Notes: a model not told the origin generated them from the sequence alone. DNA of 64,000 nt from Streptantibioticus rubrisoli (GCF_024436055.1 NZ_JANFNH010000010.1:1-64000), one strand, 5' to 3'. Positions 1 to 9,383 are shown, counted from the stretch's first letter. Program-made: numbers and translations.

Positions 1-1185
1 GAGCCGTCGCGCCGGGCGATGGTGCTGGCGGCGGCGGGCTCGGTGGTGGGCGCCGCGCTCGCCGGGATCGTGGCCGCGCTGGTGCGCGGACGGCCGCCGA
101 CCGCGGCCGGGGTGGGCGCCAACCCGTCAAGCCCGTTGCCGCCGCTGCCGACCGGGACCCGGCCGCCCGGTGTCCCGCCGCACCCGCTGTGGACCTACGC
201 CAAGGGGCCGCCCGGCGACGCACCGCCGCTGCCGGTGGACCAGCGCACGGTGGTGCTGACGGGGGCGGACGGCTCGCTGGCCGGGATCGACAGCGCGAGC
301 GGCCAACGCCGTTGGCGCACCGCCGCGTTGGCCCACGCACAGGCCACCGGGGACGGGCTGGTCGCCGGACTGGACCAGGGCACCGGACCGCCGACGCTGG
401 CCGCGCTCGACCCGGCGCACGGGCACCGGCGTTGGGCGTTGCCGGTGCCAGCGGGGTTCACGCCCATCGGTGACGCGGTCCTCGCCTCGGACACCGAGAC
501 CTGCTACCTGGCGGCCACCCAGCACACCGCCGCCTGGCTGTTCGCCTACGACCTGGCCACCCGCGCCCAGCGCTGGCGCACCCCGCTCCCCCGCGCCGAC
601 CGCACCGCCACCCCGCAGGCCGCCGTCGACCGGGCCCGGCTCCTGGTGGTCGACGGCGGATACCTCACCACGTACGACACCCGTGACGGCCACCAGTTGA
701 CCCGGACCCGGCTGGGCGGGCGGCGGGACGGCCGGCCGGCCGCGGACGGCACCCGGGCGTACGTGGCGACCGGTGCGGACGTGCTCGCCGTCGACCTGGG
801 CACCGGACGGATCGCGTGGCGCGCCACCGACACTTCGCGCAGCGCCGGATACGGCGATCCGGCCGTGCTCGGCGGTGTCGCGTACGCCACCGAGCGGACC
901 ACCGGCCTGCTCGCGCTCGACGCCAACTCCGGGCGGCGGCTGTGGAGTTGTACCGCCCCGGTGCCATCGCTCACCGCCGACCCTCCGGTGCTCTACCGCG
1001 ACCGGGCGTACGCGGCCACCGGCGACGACCGGGTCTGGGTCAGCGCGTTCGACCTCGACCGCCGCCGGGTCGCGTGGAGTTACCGGTCGCCTCGGCCGGG
1101 TGCGGGCCGCACGCAGATCGCCTTCGTGGCCGAGCGGTTGTTCGTACGCAAGGGAGATATCCTGCAAGCCCTGCCCATGGACTGA
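1..1185 (+). CDS. PQQ-like beta-propeller protein, C-terminal part (5' truncated)
   Basis: The reading frame is open from base 1, so the real start lies upstream of the window. The visible part begins with a single hydrophobic, Ala/Gly/Val-rich segment (about the first 30 codons) that looks like one transmembrane helix. A Pro-rich linker and an outward-facing domain follow. The domain carries repeated blades of the PQQ/BamB type, with the pattern D-x-x-x-G-x-x-x-W (for example ALDPAHGHRRW, AVDLGTGRIAW, ALDANSGRRLW). In Streptomyces this arrangement is common at the C-terminus of membrane-bound Ser/Thr protein kinases, where the propeller acts as a sensor. A kinase domain upstream is likely but cannot be seen here. 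Confidence 0.8.
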   Translation, partial: EPSRRAMVLAAAGSVVGAALAGIVAALVRGRPPTAAGVGANPSSPLPPLPTGTRPPGVPPHPLWTYAKGPPGDAPPLPVDQRTVVLTGADGSLAGIDSASGQRRWRTAALAHAQATGDGLVAGLDQGTGPPTLAALDPAHGHRRWALPVPAGFTPIGDAVLASDTETCYLAATQHTAAWLFAYDLATRAQRWRTPLPRADRTATPQAAVDRARLLVVDGGYLTTYDTRDGHQLTRTRLGGRRDGRPAADGTRAYVATGADVLAVDLGTGRIAWRATDTSRSAGYGDPAVLGGVAYATERTTGLLALDANSGRRLWSCTAPVPSLTADPPVLYRDRAYAATGDDRVWVSAFDLDRRRVAWSYRSPRPGAGRTQIAFVAERLFVRKGDILQALPMD

Positions 1186-1253
1186 CCCCCGTCGGCCGCT
1201 GCCCCCCGGGCGTGTGACCCGGAATCAAACCGTTGAGTGATGAAGCACGTCCG

Positions 1254-1301
1254 ATTCGCACGTACGAATTCCGCTTTCTCGACGAAGGTATGACGAGTCA
1301 T
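1254..1301. promoter_or_regulatory. two short inverted repeats ahead of the NlpC/P60 gene
   Basis: ATTCG and CGAAT flank CACGTA at 1254-1269, and ATGAC and GTCAT flank GA at 1290-1301. Both lie in the 170-base gap before the peptidoglycan hydrolase and are candidate operators. No known regulator is recognised. Confidence 0.3.
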
Positions 1302-1356
1302 GACAGGATCGGACGCGCCCGACGAAAGGTGATTCGTTCACACCGGAGGTGATGGG

Positions 1357-2436
1357 ATGTCCGTGGTCCACCGGCCCAGCAGGTGGGCGCGATCCGCGCT
1401 GTTTTGTGCCGGGATTGCCTTCTGCGCCACGCTCGCGCTGCCCGCCGTGCCCGCGACCGCCGCCCCACCGCCCGACGGCCCGGCCCAGGACTCCGCCCAG
1501 TCCCCGTCGATCACCGATCTGCTGACCCGCCTGCAGACCCTCTACCAGCAGGCGGAGCAGGCCACGGAGACATACAACGGCACCCAGGAGCGGCTCGACA
1601 AGGAGCGGGCGACCGTCGACACGTTGAACAAGCAGCTCGCGCGGCAGCGTTCGGCGGTGCAGACGGGCCTGGACACCGCGGGCGCGCTCGCCCGCAGGCA
1701 GTACCAGGACGGGGGCGTCTCCCCGTACCTGCGGCTGCTGCTCACCGACGACCCGGCGACCGCGCTGGGCCGGGCCCATGTGCTCAGCCAGGCGCTGGGC
1801 AGCCAGGCCGCGCTGGTCGGCCGGTTGCAGGACGGGGAGCGCAAGCTGGACGACCTGACCGCCAAGGCGAAGGCCTCGCTCGACGCGGTGCACCAACTCG
1901 CCGACCAGCAGCGCAAGGAGCGCGACGACGTCAACGCGAGGCTGGGCGATGTGGAGAAGCTGATCTCCTCACTGACCGGTGCGCAGCTCGACCAGGTGCG
2001 GCAGTTGGAGCAGCAGGGGATCGACCAGGCGCAGCAGGCACTGCTCGCCTCCGGTGCGCTCGGCGCCGACAACCTGTCGGCCTCCGCGCTCGGGCGCCGG
2101 GCCGTCAGTTACGGGTACGCGCAGTTGGGCAAGCCGTATGTGTGGGGCGCGCAGGGACCGAACGCGTTCGACTGCTCCGGGCTCACCTCACAGGCGTGGG
2201 CGCACGCCGGGCGGCCGATTCCGCGCACCAGCCAGGAGCAGTGGGCGCACCTGCGCCATGTGCCCCTGAACGCGCTGCGGCCCGGGGACCTGATCGTCTA
2301 CTTCTCGCACGCCACGCATGTGGCGCTGTACGTGGGCAAGGGGACGGTGATCCAGGCGCCCCATCCCGGTGGGGTGGTCAAACTGACGCCCATCGCGGCG
2401 AACCCGATCCTCGGGGCGGTCCGGCCGGACGCGTAG
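1357..2436 (+). CDS. secreted NlpC/P60 peptidoglycan endopeptidase with coiled coil
   Basis: A 359-residue RipA/CwlO-like cell-wall hydrolase, expected to cut D-Glu-mDAP bonds in stem peptides. The first ~35 residues form a Sec signal peptide ending in an AxA-type site (VPATAAP). Residues ~50-235 are rich in Gln, Glu, Arg and Leu with heptads, a long coiled coil typical of autoinhibited or FtsEX-controlled hydrolases. The C-terminal ~110 residues are the NlpC/P60 domain, with catalytic Cys273 (FDCSGL), His321 (ATHVAL) and a third polar residue at His336 (APHPGG). The ATG start follows a good ribosome site (CGGAGGTG). It stands alone, convergent with the downstream monooxygenase gene. Confidence 0.93.
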   Translation: MSVVHRPSRWARSALFCAGIAFCATLALPAVPATAAPPPDGPAQDSAQSPSITDLLTRLQTLYQQAEQATETYNGTQERLDKERATVDTLNKQLARQRSAVQTGLDTAGALARRQYQDGGVSPYLRLLLTDDPATALGRAHVLSQALGSQAALVGRLQDGERKLDDLTAKAKASLDAVHQLADQQRKERDDVNARLGDVEKLISSLTGAQLDQVRQLEQQGIDQAQQALLASGALGADNLSASALGRRAVSYGYAQLGKPYVWGAQGPNAFDCSGLTSQAWAHAGRPIPRTSQEQWAHLRHVPLNALRPGDLIVYFSHATHVALYVGKGTVIQAPHPGGVVKLTPIAANPILGAVRPDA

Positions 2437-2462
2437 CGTCCGGCCGGTCGCCGTGTTCGGGG

Positions 2463-3695
2463 TTACCCGCTGACGCTGGCCAGGTACGCCGCGGCCAGCT
2501 CCGGGTCGAAGAACCAGTTCTCGAAGTCGGCCGGGTTGTCGAAGCCGTTGGCGAACCGGTTGGCCACCGGCGGAAGTTGGCCCGCCGCGCCGATCAGGTT
2601 CAGCACGTGCTCGGGCGGCGGTGCCAGCATCGCGTTGGTCCACTTGGTGACGTGCTGGGCGTACTCCCAGTAGCGGTCGAAGGTGGTCTGCATCCAGTCG
2701 CGGTCGAACGGCTTCTCACCGTGCTCGACGATGCTGTCCAGGTACGAGGCCGCGCACTTGGCGGCGTTGTTCGAGCCCTGCCCGGTGATCGGGTCGTTGG
2801 CCACGACCACGTCGGCGACACCCAGCACCAGCCCGCCGGACGGCAGTTCACCGATCGGGTTGCGCACCGTGGGCGCGTACCGCCCGGCCAACGTGCCGCC
2901 CGCGTCGGTGAGTTCGACACCGCGCGCCCGCTCGTACTCCCACGGCACGAAGCGCTCCATCAGCTCAAGGGTGAGCCGCAGGTGCTCCTGCGGGTCCTTG
3001 ACGCCCTCGAAGACGTCCAGCGGGCCGCCGGGGATGCCCTCCCAGAACAGGATGTCGGCGGGTCCGGAGGTGGTCAGCGTCGGCATGATGAACATCTCGC
3101 CCACGCCCGGCACCAGGTTGCACCGCACCGCGTGGTAGTCCGGGTGCTCGGGGCGCGGGCCGAGACCGTTCACATAGGAGACGGCCAGCGCGCGCTGCGG
3201 CTTGTCGTAGGGGGAGCGGGAAGCGTCCCGACCGAACATCGACACCAACTCGCCCTTGCCCGCGGCCACCAGCACCAGGTCGTAGCGCCGGGCGAAGTAG
3301 TCGAGGTCGGAGACCGCCGCGCCGTGGACGACCAACTGGCCGCCGCGCTGGGCGAACGCCTCCATCCAGCCAGCCATCTTCACCCGCTGGTCGACCGACT
3401 GGGCGTAGCCCTCCAGCCGCCCCACCCAGTCGATCGGACGCGAGCCGTCCGGACCGGCGACGGAGACGCCGAGCCCCTCGATGCGCGGGGCCTGGCTCTC
3501 CCAGAAGTTCAACTCCAGGTCGCGCTCGTGCTGCAGCGCGGTGGTGAACATGCACTGGGTGGACATCACCCTTCCGCCGCGGATCTCCTCCGCGGTGCGG
3601 TTGGTCATCAACGTGACCTCGTAACCGCGGGCCTGTAGGCCGAGGGCCAGTTGCAGGCCGGACTGTCCGGCTCCGACGATGAGTATCTTGCGCAT
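2463..3695 (-). CDS. StyA-like (styrene/indole) FAD-dependent monooxygenase
   Basis: A 410-residue group E flavoprotein monooxygenase, resembling the StyA component that epoxidises styrene or indole with reduced FAD supplied by a separate StyB reductase. The N-terminus has the dinucleotide-binding motif GAGQSGLQLALGL. The substrate in this organism is unknown and no StyB-like reductase gene is in the window. The start chosen is the ATG of MRKILIVGAG, preceded by GAGGAATTCGC; the longer open frame upstream has no ribosome site and overlaps cvnD. It lies 53 bases downstream of cvnD on the same strand, so it may be the fifth gene of the conservon operon, the place where other conservons carry a cytochrome P450. 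Confidence 0.88.
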   Translation of the reverse strand: MRKILIVGAGQSGLQLALGLQARGYEVTLMTNRTAEEIRGGRVMSTQCMFTTALQHERDLELNFWESQAPRIEGLGVSVAGPDGSRPIDWVGRLEGYAQSVDQRVKMAGWMEAFAQRGGQLVVHGAAVSDLDYFARRYDLVLVAAGKGELVSMFGRDASRSPYDKPQRALAVSYVNGLGPRPEHPDYHAVRCNLVPGVGEMFIMPTLTTSGPADILFWEGIPGGPLDVFEGVKDPQEHLRLTLELMERFVPWEYERARGVELTDAGGTLAGRYAPTVRNPIGELPSGGLVLGVADVVVANDPITGQGSNNAAKCAASYLDSIVEHGEKPFDRDWMQTTFDRYWEYAQHVTKWTNAMLAPPPEHVLNLIGAAGQLPPVANRFANGFDNPADFENWFFDPELAAAYLASVSG

Positions 3696-3748
3696 CGCGA
3701 ATTCCTCGCACATTAGGGGGGTCCGGGGGGAGAGCCCCCGAATATCAA

Positions 3749-4384
3749 CTACTCCGGCAGCACTGTCAACGCGTGGCCGCACAGCGCGACCAGCGCCTCG
3801 ACCACCGAGTCGCGCACCCGCGCGTCACAGACGACCACCGGGATCTGCGCCGGTACGGACAGTGCGTCGCGGACGTCCTCCGCGTCGTACTCGGGCGATC
3901 CCTCGAAGTGGTTCACCGCGACCACGAACGGGAGTCCACAGGTCTCGAAGTAGTCCAGGGCGGGGAAGCAGTCGGCCAGCCGCCGGGTGTCGGCCAGCAC
4001 GATGCCGCCGATGGCGCCGCGGGCCAGGTCGTCCCACATGAACCAGAAGCGCTGCTGGCCCGGTGTGCCGAACAGGTAGAGCACCAGCTCCTGATCGAGG
4101 GTGATCCGGCCGAAGTCCATGGCGACCGTGGTCGTGGTCTTCTCCGGCGTGCCCGCCAGGTCGTCGACGTCCTCGCTGGCCCTGGTCATCAGGGCCTCGG
4201 TGGTGAGGGGGGTGATCTCGGAGACCGACGAGACGAAGGTTGTCTTGCCCACGCCGAAACCGCCCGCGATGACGATCTTGGCGCTTGAGGGGGCCCGGCT
4301 GGTGTCCTTCTGCCAGTCCTGAATGCCCTCTTCCGCTTCCGGCAGCGGATACGGCTCGGCCGCCTCAGAGCTTGCGAAGTCCAC
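3749..4384 (-). CDS. cvnD: CvnD, conservon Ras-like GTPase/ATP-binding protein
   Basis: A small G-protein-like component of a conservon, the actinobacterial four-gene module resembling a membrane-associated G-protein signalling complex. The 211 residues include a P-loop (GGFGVGKTTF), a switch II-like TPGQQRF and NHFEG in place of the usual NKxD base-recognition motif. The GTG start overlaps the end of cvnC by 20 bases and is preceded by GAAAGGG; this gives the normal MDFASS-type N-terminus. The larger frame starting further upstream is rejected because it lies inside cvnC. Confidence 0.93.
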   Translation of the reverse strand: MDFASSEAAEPYPLPEAEEGIQDWQKDTSRAPSSAKIVIAGGFGVGKTTFVSSVSEITPLTTEALMTRASEDVDDLAGTPEKTTTTVAMDFGRITLDQELVLYLFGTPGQQRFWFMWDDLARGAIGGIVLADTRRLADCFPALDYFETCGLPFVVAVNHFEGSPEYDAEDVRDALSVPAQIPVVVCDARVRDSVVEALVALCGHALTVLPE

Positions 4385-4763
4385 TGAGCACCCTTTCCAC
4401 CAACGCGCGGTTGGGCTGCACCGGTCCCTGTCCGGCGCCGTAGACACGGATCTTCCCCTGGTCCGCCAGATCGCTGAGCAGCACCCGGACCACGCCGAGC
4501 GGAATGCGCAGCAGCGCGGAGATCTCGGCCACCGACCGCATCCTGCGGCACAGTTCGACGATGGCCCGCAGCTCCGGCATCACCGCGGTGGCGATCCCGC
4601 CCGAGGTCAACTCCGGCCGCTCCTCGGGTCCGTCGATGGTGGCGACGAAGGTCTCCACCAGCAGGACGTGGCCGAAGCGGGTCCGTCCGCCGGTCAGTGT
4701 GTACGGGCGGACCCGGGAGGGTTTGCGGTCCGCACCGCGGATCGGTAGCGGGGACGCGGGCAT
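4365..4763 (-). CDS. cvnC: CvnC, DUF742 conservon protein
   Basis: A 132-residue DUF742 protein, the third conservon component. It has the family's winged-helix-like core (VPLGVVRVLL-type segment, here IPLGVVRVLLSDLADQGKI) and ends in LSGLRKL. The ATG start shares bases with the stop codon of cvnB (TGATG), which implies translational coupling; a GTG three bases earlier is an alternative start. In characterised conservons CvnC associates with CvnA, CvnB and CvnD at the membrane. No enzymatic function is known. Confidence 0.93.
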   Translation of the reverse strand: MPASPLPIRGADRKPSRVRPYTLTGGRTRFGHVLLVETFVATIDGPEERPELTSGGIATAVMPELRAIVELCRRMRSVAEISALLRIPLGVVRVLLSDLADQGKIRVYGAGQGPVQPNRALVERVLSGLRKL

Positions 4764-5296
4764 CACTGCTCGCTTTCGGTCGGGGTGACCGCCGGTGCGG
4801 CGGCACGGGCCTTGCTGAGCTCGACGCGCAGCTCAGGGGTGAGGACATGTCCGGCACGGCCGACGAACAGCGCCATGTGGTACGCGACCACGCTCATGTC
4901 GCACTCGGGTGAGGCGTGCACGCCCAGCAGCGAGCCGTCACTGATCGCCATCACGAACAGGCAGCCGTTCTCCATCGCGACCACCGACTGCTTGACCTGA
5001 CCGGCGTTCATCAGCCGGGCCGCGCCGTCGGTGAGCGAGGCCAGCCCGGAGACCACGGTCGCCAGGTCACCGGAGGCCTTCGCCGGTCCCGAACCGGGTT
5101 CCCGAAGCGGTGCTTCGGCGCCGACGACGGTCTCGCCGTCCGCGTCGGAGGAGCACAGCAGCAGACCGTCGGAGGAGATGACGGCGACCGAGCGGATGCC
5201 CGGCACCTCCTCGACCAGGTTGCCCAGCAGCCACTGGAGGCTGCGCGCCTCATGGCTGAGCGAACTGGTGCTGGTTCCGGTACTCGACTGGTTCAC
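4763..5296 (-). CDS. cvnB: CvnB, roadblock/LC7 domain protein
   Basis: A 177-residue protein with one roadblock/LC7 domain at residues ~18-140 (LQWLLGNLVEEVPGIRSVAVISSDGLLL). By homology with MglB-like proteins it would control nucleotide exchange or hydrolysis on the CvnD GTPase. The GTG start overlaps the cvnA stop by four bases (GTGA). It ends in an Ala/Glu-rich tail. Together with its neighbours this gives the full cvnA-B-C-D order. Confidence 0.95.
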   Translation of the reverse strand: MNQSSTGTSTSSLSHEARSLQWLLGNLVEEVPGIRSVAVISSDGLLLCSSDADGETVVGAEAPLREPGSGPAKASGDLATVVSGLASLTDGAARLMNAGQVKQSVVAMENGCLFVMAISDGSLLGVHASPECDMSVVAYHMALFVGRAGHVLTPELRVELSKARAAAPAVTPTESEQ

Positions 5297-8019
5297 CCGC
5301 GTGCCTCCTCGGAGGGTTCCCCGTGTTGTGACTGCCGGTGCTTTTGTGACTGCCGCTGCTGCGGTTGCTGCTGGTGGTGCCGGGCGGCGGTGGGCGGCAG
5401 CGGCAGCTCCACGGTGCCGGTGGCCTCGGCCTCGGCGTCCTGCCGTCCCTGGCGCAGCCCCTGTGCGAAGCCTCCGAGGCGCCGCCGCAGAGCCTCGGCG
5501 TCGACCGGTGCGTTGCGCGGGCGGTTGGCGGGCTCACCGCTGAGTCCGCTGGCCCTGGGCACCCGCTTGGGCAGCCCCTTCTCCGTCAAACTGCCGGGTT
5601 CCGAGGCGGTTTGCTCGGTTTCCTCCGGTTGCCCGGCCTCTTCGGTACGGGAGTGCCCGGGGCGGGCGGTGGGGCCGTCCTCGGCCGCGGGGGTACGGGT
5701 GTGCTCGTCCGGCTCGGGGGCGCGGCGCGGCGCCGGGGCCGCGGCCGACACGGCCTTGGCGCTGGCGGCCGGTACCGATGCCCGGGGCCGGTCGGCGTCG
5801 GGCTTCGGCGCGACATACGCCTCCTGCGGCGGCGCCACGCTCTCCGCGGGGCGGACGATGAGCGTGCGCGGCAGCACCACGACCGCGGTGACCCCGCCCT
5901 GCTTCTGCTCGCGGAGCTGGACGCGGATGCCGTGCCGTCCGGCCAGCCGGGCCACCACGTACAGGCCGAGCCCTGCGGTGGCGTGCGACTCGTGCGGGTG
6001 CGGGTCGGCGAGGAGTTGGTTCAGCTCGGTCAGCCGGTCGTGCGGGATGCCGATACCGGCGTCCTCGATCGACAGCATCGCCTCGCCGTTCTCCAACAGC
6101 CAGCCGGTGACCTGGACATCGGCGTGCGGCGGGGAGAACGCGGTGGCGTTCTCCAGCAGTTCGGCGACCAGGTGGGCGGTGTCGTCGGCGGCGAAACCGG
6201 CGACCTGGGCGCGCGGCAGGAACGGGATCCGCACCCGCTCGTAGCGCTCCACCTCCGAGACACCGGCGCGCACCACGTCCAGCAACGGCACCGGCTTGGC
6301 CAGCGCGCCGCCGGATGTCTCGGCACCGGCCAGCACCAGCAGGCTCTCGCTGTTGCGGCGCATCCGGGTGGCCAGGTGGTCCAGCCGGAACAGGGTCTTC
6401 AGCTCGTCGGGGTCGTGCTCGCGGTCCTCAAGGCCCTCGATCAGGGCGAGCTGCCGCTCGATCAGCGCGAGGGTGCGCAGGCTGAGGTTGATGAAGGTGG
6501 CGTGCGGAACGCCGCGCAACGACTCGATCCGGTCAAGGAGTTCGTCCCGCTCGGCGAGCAACGCCCTGTGCTGTTCACGCAGTTCGACTTGGCCCCGGCG
6601 CAGCTCATCGCGCTCCGCGGCCACCTTCTGGCGTTCGCCGACCAGCCGCAGGCGTTCCTTCTCCTGCTGGGCGGTCTCGGTGCGCAGCCGCGCGGTGTCC
6701 TCGGCGAGCCGTTCCACGGCCAGCGCGACGGCGGCGAACTCGTCCCGGCTGCCGGTGGGCACCGGCGGCTGCGGGTCGCCCGCGTAGCGGCGCAGCGCGG
6801 CCAGCGGCCGGGTGACGGAACGGGTGGTACGGACGCCGATGCCGGCCGCCAGCGCCGCGCACAGGCCCACCAGGGTGGCCCGCAGCTCCAGCGCGGTCAC
6901 ATCGTCGTCGCGCAGCTTGGTGAGCCTGGTGGTGTCGGCGCCCGCCAGTGAGGCCTGGACGGCACGCATCCGGTCGATCCGGGCGGCCAGGGCGGAGTCC
7001 ACGTCGGCCGTCCTGAGCCGGTTGTCCGACTCGCTCAGGTACGACTTGGCGGTCAGCCGCCGCAGATACGACTCGGCGGTCGCCACATCGGTGCCGGTGA
7101 CGGTCTGCGCGTACTGGGTCTGGGCCGGGGTGGTCGCGGTGGCGGCGAAGGCGGCCAGCGCCGACTGCTCGCCCAGCCGCGCCTGCTGGGCCTCGGTGAC
7201 CAGCGGCTGGGAGGTGCCGCCCGCGGTGAGCGCGGCGACCAGCAGGCCGTGTTCCGCCGAGGCGAGGTCGACGGCCTGGGCGAGCGCCGGTCCGGCGCTG
7301 GTGTCGGCGGCGGAGGCCCGGCCGGGCAGGGCGCGGGCCAGGGCGGCGCTCACCCCGTCGAGGGCGTCGATCAGCGGGCTGTAGGCGTCGAAGGCGTCCT
7401 TGGCGGTGCCCGGGCCGGACAGCGCGGCCTGCCGGATGTGCCCGAGGCCCGTCAGTGCGGAGCGGGCCGTCTGGACGGTACGGGCGAGGTCGGGCGAGCC
7501 GCCGCTGTCCAGGGCGGCGGCCTGCTGGGTCACGTCGGTGACCTGCCGGTCGACGCGGGCGCGCTCGTCCTCGCTGACGCCGCGGCCGAGATCGTCGCTG
7601 CCACCAGAGGCAGTGCCGCGGCGCGAAGCGCCTCCGTTGAGGGTGGTGGTGGGCGACGGGCGGGCGGTAGTGCGGCCCGCGGCCACATACGCGGTCATGT
7701 CGTCGCGCTCGTCGGCGAGCGAGTGGGCGAGGGCTACCGCCGAGGTGTTCAGCTCGGTCAGCCGCAGTAGGCGTTGCGACTCGGAGAGGTTGCCGATCGC
7801 GGTGGCCAGCCCCGGGGCTCCGGCGGCCAGCACCGCGAGGACGGAGACCAACAGGGCGCCGAGCAGCCGCTGGCGCACCCTGCGCCTTGGGGGCGCGGGG
7901 GGTGCGGTCTCGCTCTGGTCCGCGACCGCGGGTTGCGTGCGCACCGCAGCGCGCCCTCTCCTCGTTGTCCGCACCGGTTCTCGCATTCCTGTCTCGTACG
8001 TCGGTACGGCTGTGGGCAC
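5293..8019 (-). CDS. cvnA: CvnA, nitrate/nitrite-sensing-type histidine kinase-like membrane protein
   Basis: A 908-residue conservon sensor. After a basic N-terminus a transmembrane helix (LLGALLVSVLAVLAAG) is followed by a long extracytoplasmic helical region of NIT type, and then a second hydrophobic segment (LVGLCAALAAGIGV). A HAMP-like linker, a long coiled coil (residues ~420-510) and a HATPase_c domain come next (ELLENAT N box, EDAGIGIP, GLGLYVVARLA). The phosphoacceptor region is not a canonical HisKA. The C-terminal ~220 residues are disordered and rich in Pro, Ala and Glu. The start is uncertain: the GTG at 8019 and an ATG at 7986 are both possible and neither has a strong ribosome site. 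Confidence 0.93.
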   Translation of the reverse strand: MPTAVPTYETGMREPVRTTRRGRAAVRTQPAVADQSETAPPAPPRRRVRQRLLGALLVSVLAVLAAGAPGLATAIGNLSESQRLLRLTELNTSAVALAHSLADERDDMTAYVAAGRTTARPSPTTTLNGGASRRGTASGGSDDLGRGVSEDERARVDRQVTDVTQQAAALDSGGSPDLARTVQTARSALTGLGHIRQAALSGPGTAKDAFDAYSPLIDALDGVSAALARALPGRASAADTSAGPALAQAVDLASAEHGLLVAALTAGGTSQPLVTEAQQARLGEQSALAAFAATATTPAQTQYAQTVTGTDVATAESYLRRLTAKSYLSESDNRLRTADVDSALAARIDRMRAVQASLAGADTTRLTKLRDDDVTALELRATLVGLCAALAAGIGVRTTRSVTRPLAALRRYAGDPQPPVPTGSRDEFAAVALAVERLAEDTARLRTETAQQEKERLRLVGERQKVAAERDELRRGQVELREQHRALLAERDELLDRIESLRGVPHATFINLSLRTLALIERQLALIEGLEDREHDPDELKTLFRLDHLATRMRRNSESLLVLAGAETSGGALAKPVPLLDVVRAGVSEVERYERVRIPFLPRAQVAGFAADDTAHLVAELLENATAFSPPHADVQVTGWLLENGEAMLSIEDAGIGIPHDRLTELNQLLADPHPHESHATAGLGLYVVARLAGRHGIRVQLREQKQGGVTAVVVLPRTLIVRPAESVAPPQEAYVAPKPDADRPRASVPAASAKAVSAAAPAPRRAPEPDEHTRTPAAEDGPTARPGHSRTEEAGQPEETEQTASEPGSLTEKGLPKRVPRASGLSGEPANRPRNAPVDAEALRRRLGGFAQGLRQGRQDAEAEATGTVELPLPPTAARHHQQQPQQRQSQKHRQSQHGEPSEEARG

Positions 8020-8396
8020 AGCCGGAGTGACGCCAAATCAGTTGGGCATCCGACGCCTGGGCCGAGCCGTATGGCCGTCCCGTGGCGTTTTCCCCCGATG
8101 CGTTGTGGTGGTCACGGCGGAGTTCGTCGCGTTCAACGCGCTCTTCACACGTCGCGTGGAGCGCGCCCCCCGGACTCGTGCCGTGCCATCCCGAAGGAGT
8201 GAACAACAACCGGAAGTTGACCTTCAACTCCTGGCGGGAGCCCACACCCGTTCTTCACGGGCGGCGGTTTGGTGAAGCCGGTGGGGTCCTGGAAAGATGC
8301 CCACCCTCAATCGCGGTGGCCCGCCGTCCGCCCTCGCCACGGTCGGCGCCGGTCCGGCTCGGCACCGTTCGAACGGCGGTCAGGCAGACTTGCGGC
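8020..8396. promoter_or_regulatory. divergent promoter region between cvnA and the PP2C-like gene
   Basis: This 377-base gap holds no convincing gene; the overlapping open frames are GC-bias shadows. It contains a perfect inverted repeat at 8215-8229, AGTTGA and TCAACT around CCT, which is a candidate operator or -35 overlap for the minus-strand conservon operon. Confidence 0.4.
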
Positions 8397-9242
8397 ATGC
8401 GCGTCGAGACCGCCACGGAGCCCGGTGACCCGGAACGTCCCAACGAGGACTTCGTCGCCGTTGCCCTGCCCGCCTCCGGGCAGGGTGGAGTGCTGGTGCT
8501 GCTGGACGGCGTGACACCGCATCCGGAAGGCACCGGCTGTGTGCACGGCGTGCCGTGGTTCGTGGCACGGCTCGGTGGGGCGCTGCTCGAACTGTCCGGT
8601 TCGCAACGGGATATGACGCTGCGGGACTGCCTCGGGGAGGCGATCGCGCGTACCGCGCGGCAGCACGCGGAAGGCTGTGAGCTTTCTCACCCGCACACGC
8701 CACAGGCAACCGTCGTGGCGGTTCGGTGGAATCGGGACGTCGTCGAGCATCTGGTGCTTTCCGACTCGGTGTTGCTCATCGAGGACACAACGGGCGTGGT
8801 CCAGGCGGTCGTTGACGACCGCCTGGACCGGCTGCCTGAGCCGGTGCCCGCACTGCGGGCGGCGGTGCGGGCGCTGCCGCGTGGTTCGGCGGAGCGGGCG
8901 GGAGCACGTGCGCGGTATGTCCGGGCGGTGGAGGCGTTGCGCAACGCCGAGGGCGGTTTCTTCACCGCCGCGGCGGATCCGTCGGTCCGCGCACGCGCGG
9001 TGTGCGGCTCGACGCCCCGCGCCCGGGTACGGGCGGTGGCCGCCCTGACGGACGGGGCGAGCCGCCTGGTGGAGGTCTTCCACGACCACGACTGGTCAGG
9101 CGCTTTCGCCCTCCTGCGCAAGGAGGGTCCGCGGTCCCTCATCACCCGCGTTCGCGCCGCGGAGTCGGCGGATCCGCGGGGGGAAGCCTTCCCCCGCGGC
9201 AAGCGGCACGACGACGCGACAGCCATCCTGGCGGAGCTGTGA
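8397..9242 (+). CDS. PP2C-like Ser/Thr phosphatase-family protein
   Basis: A 281-residue PP2C-fold protein. It keeps the metal-binding signatures in order: PNEDFVA near residue 14, LVLLDGVT near residue 40, ALTDGASR near residue 210, and RHDDATAILAEL at the C-terminus. Such proteins dephosphorylate Ser/Thr-phosphorylated targets, but this is an abbreviated member and activity cannot be assumed. The start is the ATG at MRVETATEPG, since the in-frame sequence upstream is not conserved-looking. There is no clear ribosome site, so the mRNA may be leaderless. It stands alone, convergent with marR. Confidence 0.75.
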   Translation: MRVETATEPGDPERPNEDFVAVALPASGQGGVLVLLDGVTPHPEGTGCVHGVPWFVARLGGALLELSGSQRDMTLRDCLGEAIARTARQHAEGCELSHPHTPQATVVAVRWNRDVVEHLVLSDSVLLIEDTTGVVQAVVDDRLDRLPEPVPALRAAVRALPRGSAERAGARARYVRAVEALRNAEGGFFTAAADPSVRARAVCGSTPRARVRAVAALTDGASRLVEVFHDHDWSGAFALLRKEGPRSLITRVRAAESADPRGEAFPRGKRHDDATAILAEL

Positions 9243-9317
9243 GCGGCTTTCGATTCGGCCGGTTCGACACCGCCGGACTCCACCGTCGTGGTCGCGGCAC
9301 CGTCGCGGCGGTTTTTC

Positions 9318-9383
9318 TTGGGGGCCAGCCCCCAAACCCCCGCTGGCGCGCCAGGGCCGGGGGCGCCGGGGGCTTGCCCCCGG
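9318..9383. terminator. paired G/C hairpins between convergent genes
   Basis: Two perfect 8-bp hairpins: TTGGGGGC-CA-GCCCCCAA at 9318-9335 and CCGGGGGC-TT-GCCCCCGG at 9366-9383. They sit between the PP2C-like gene and the convergent marR gene, and probably terminate both. Confidence 0.6.

Noticed and set aside
1383..3638. 751-residue open frame overlapping the NlpC/P60 and monooxygenase genes
   Set aside because: It crosses two genuine genes in another frame and has no recognisable domain.
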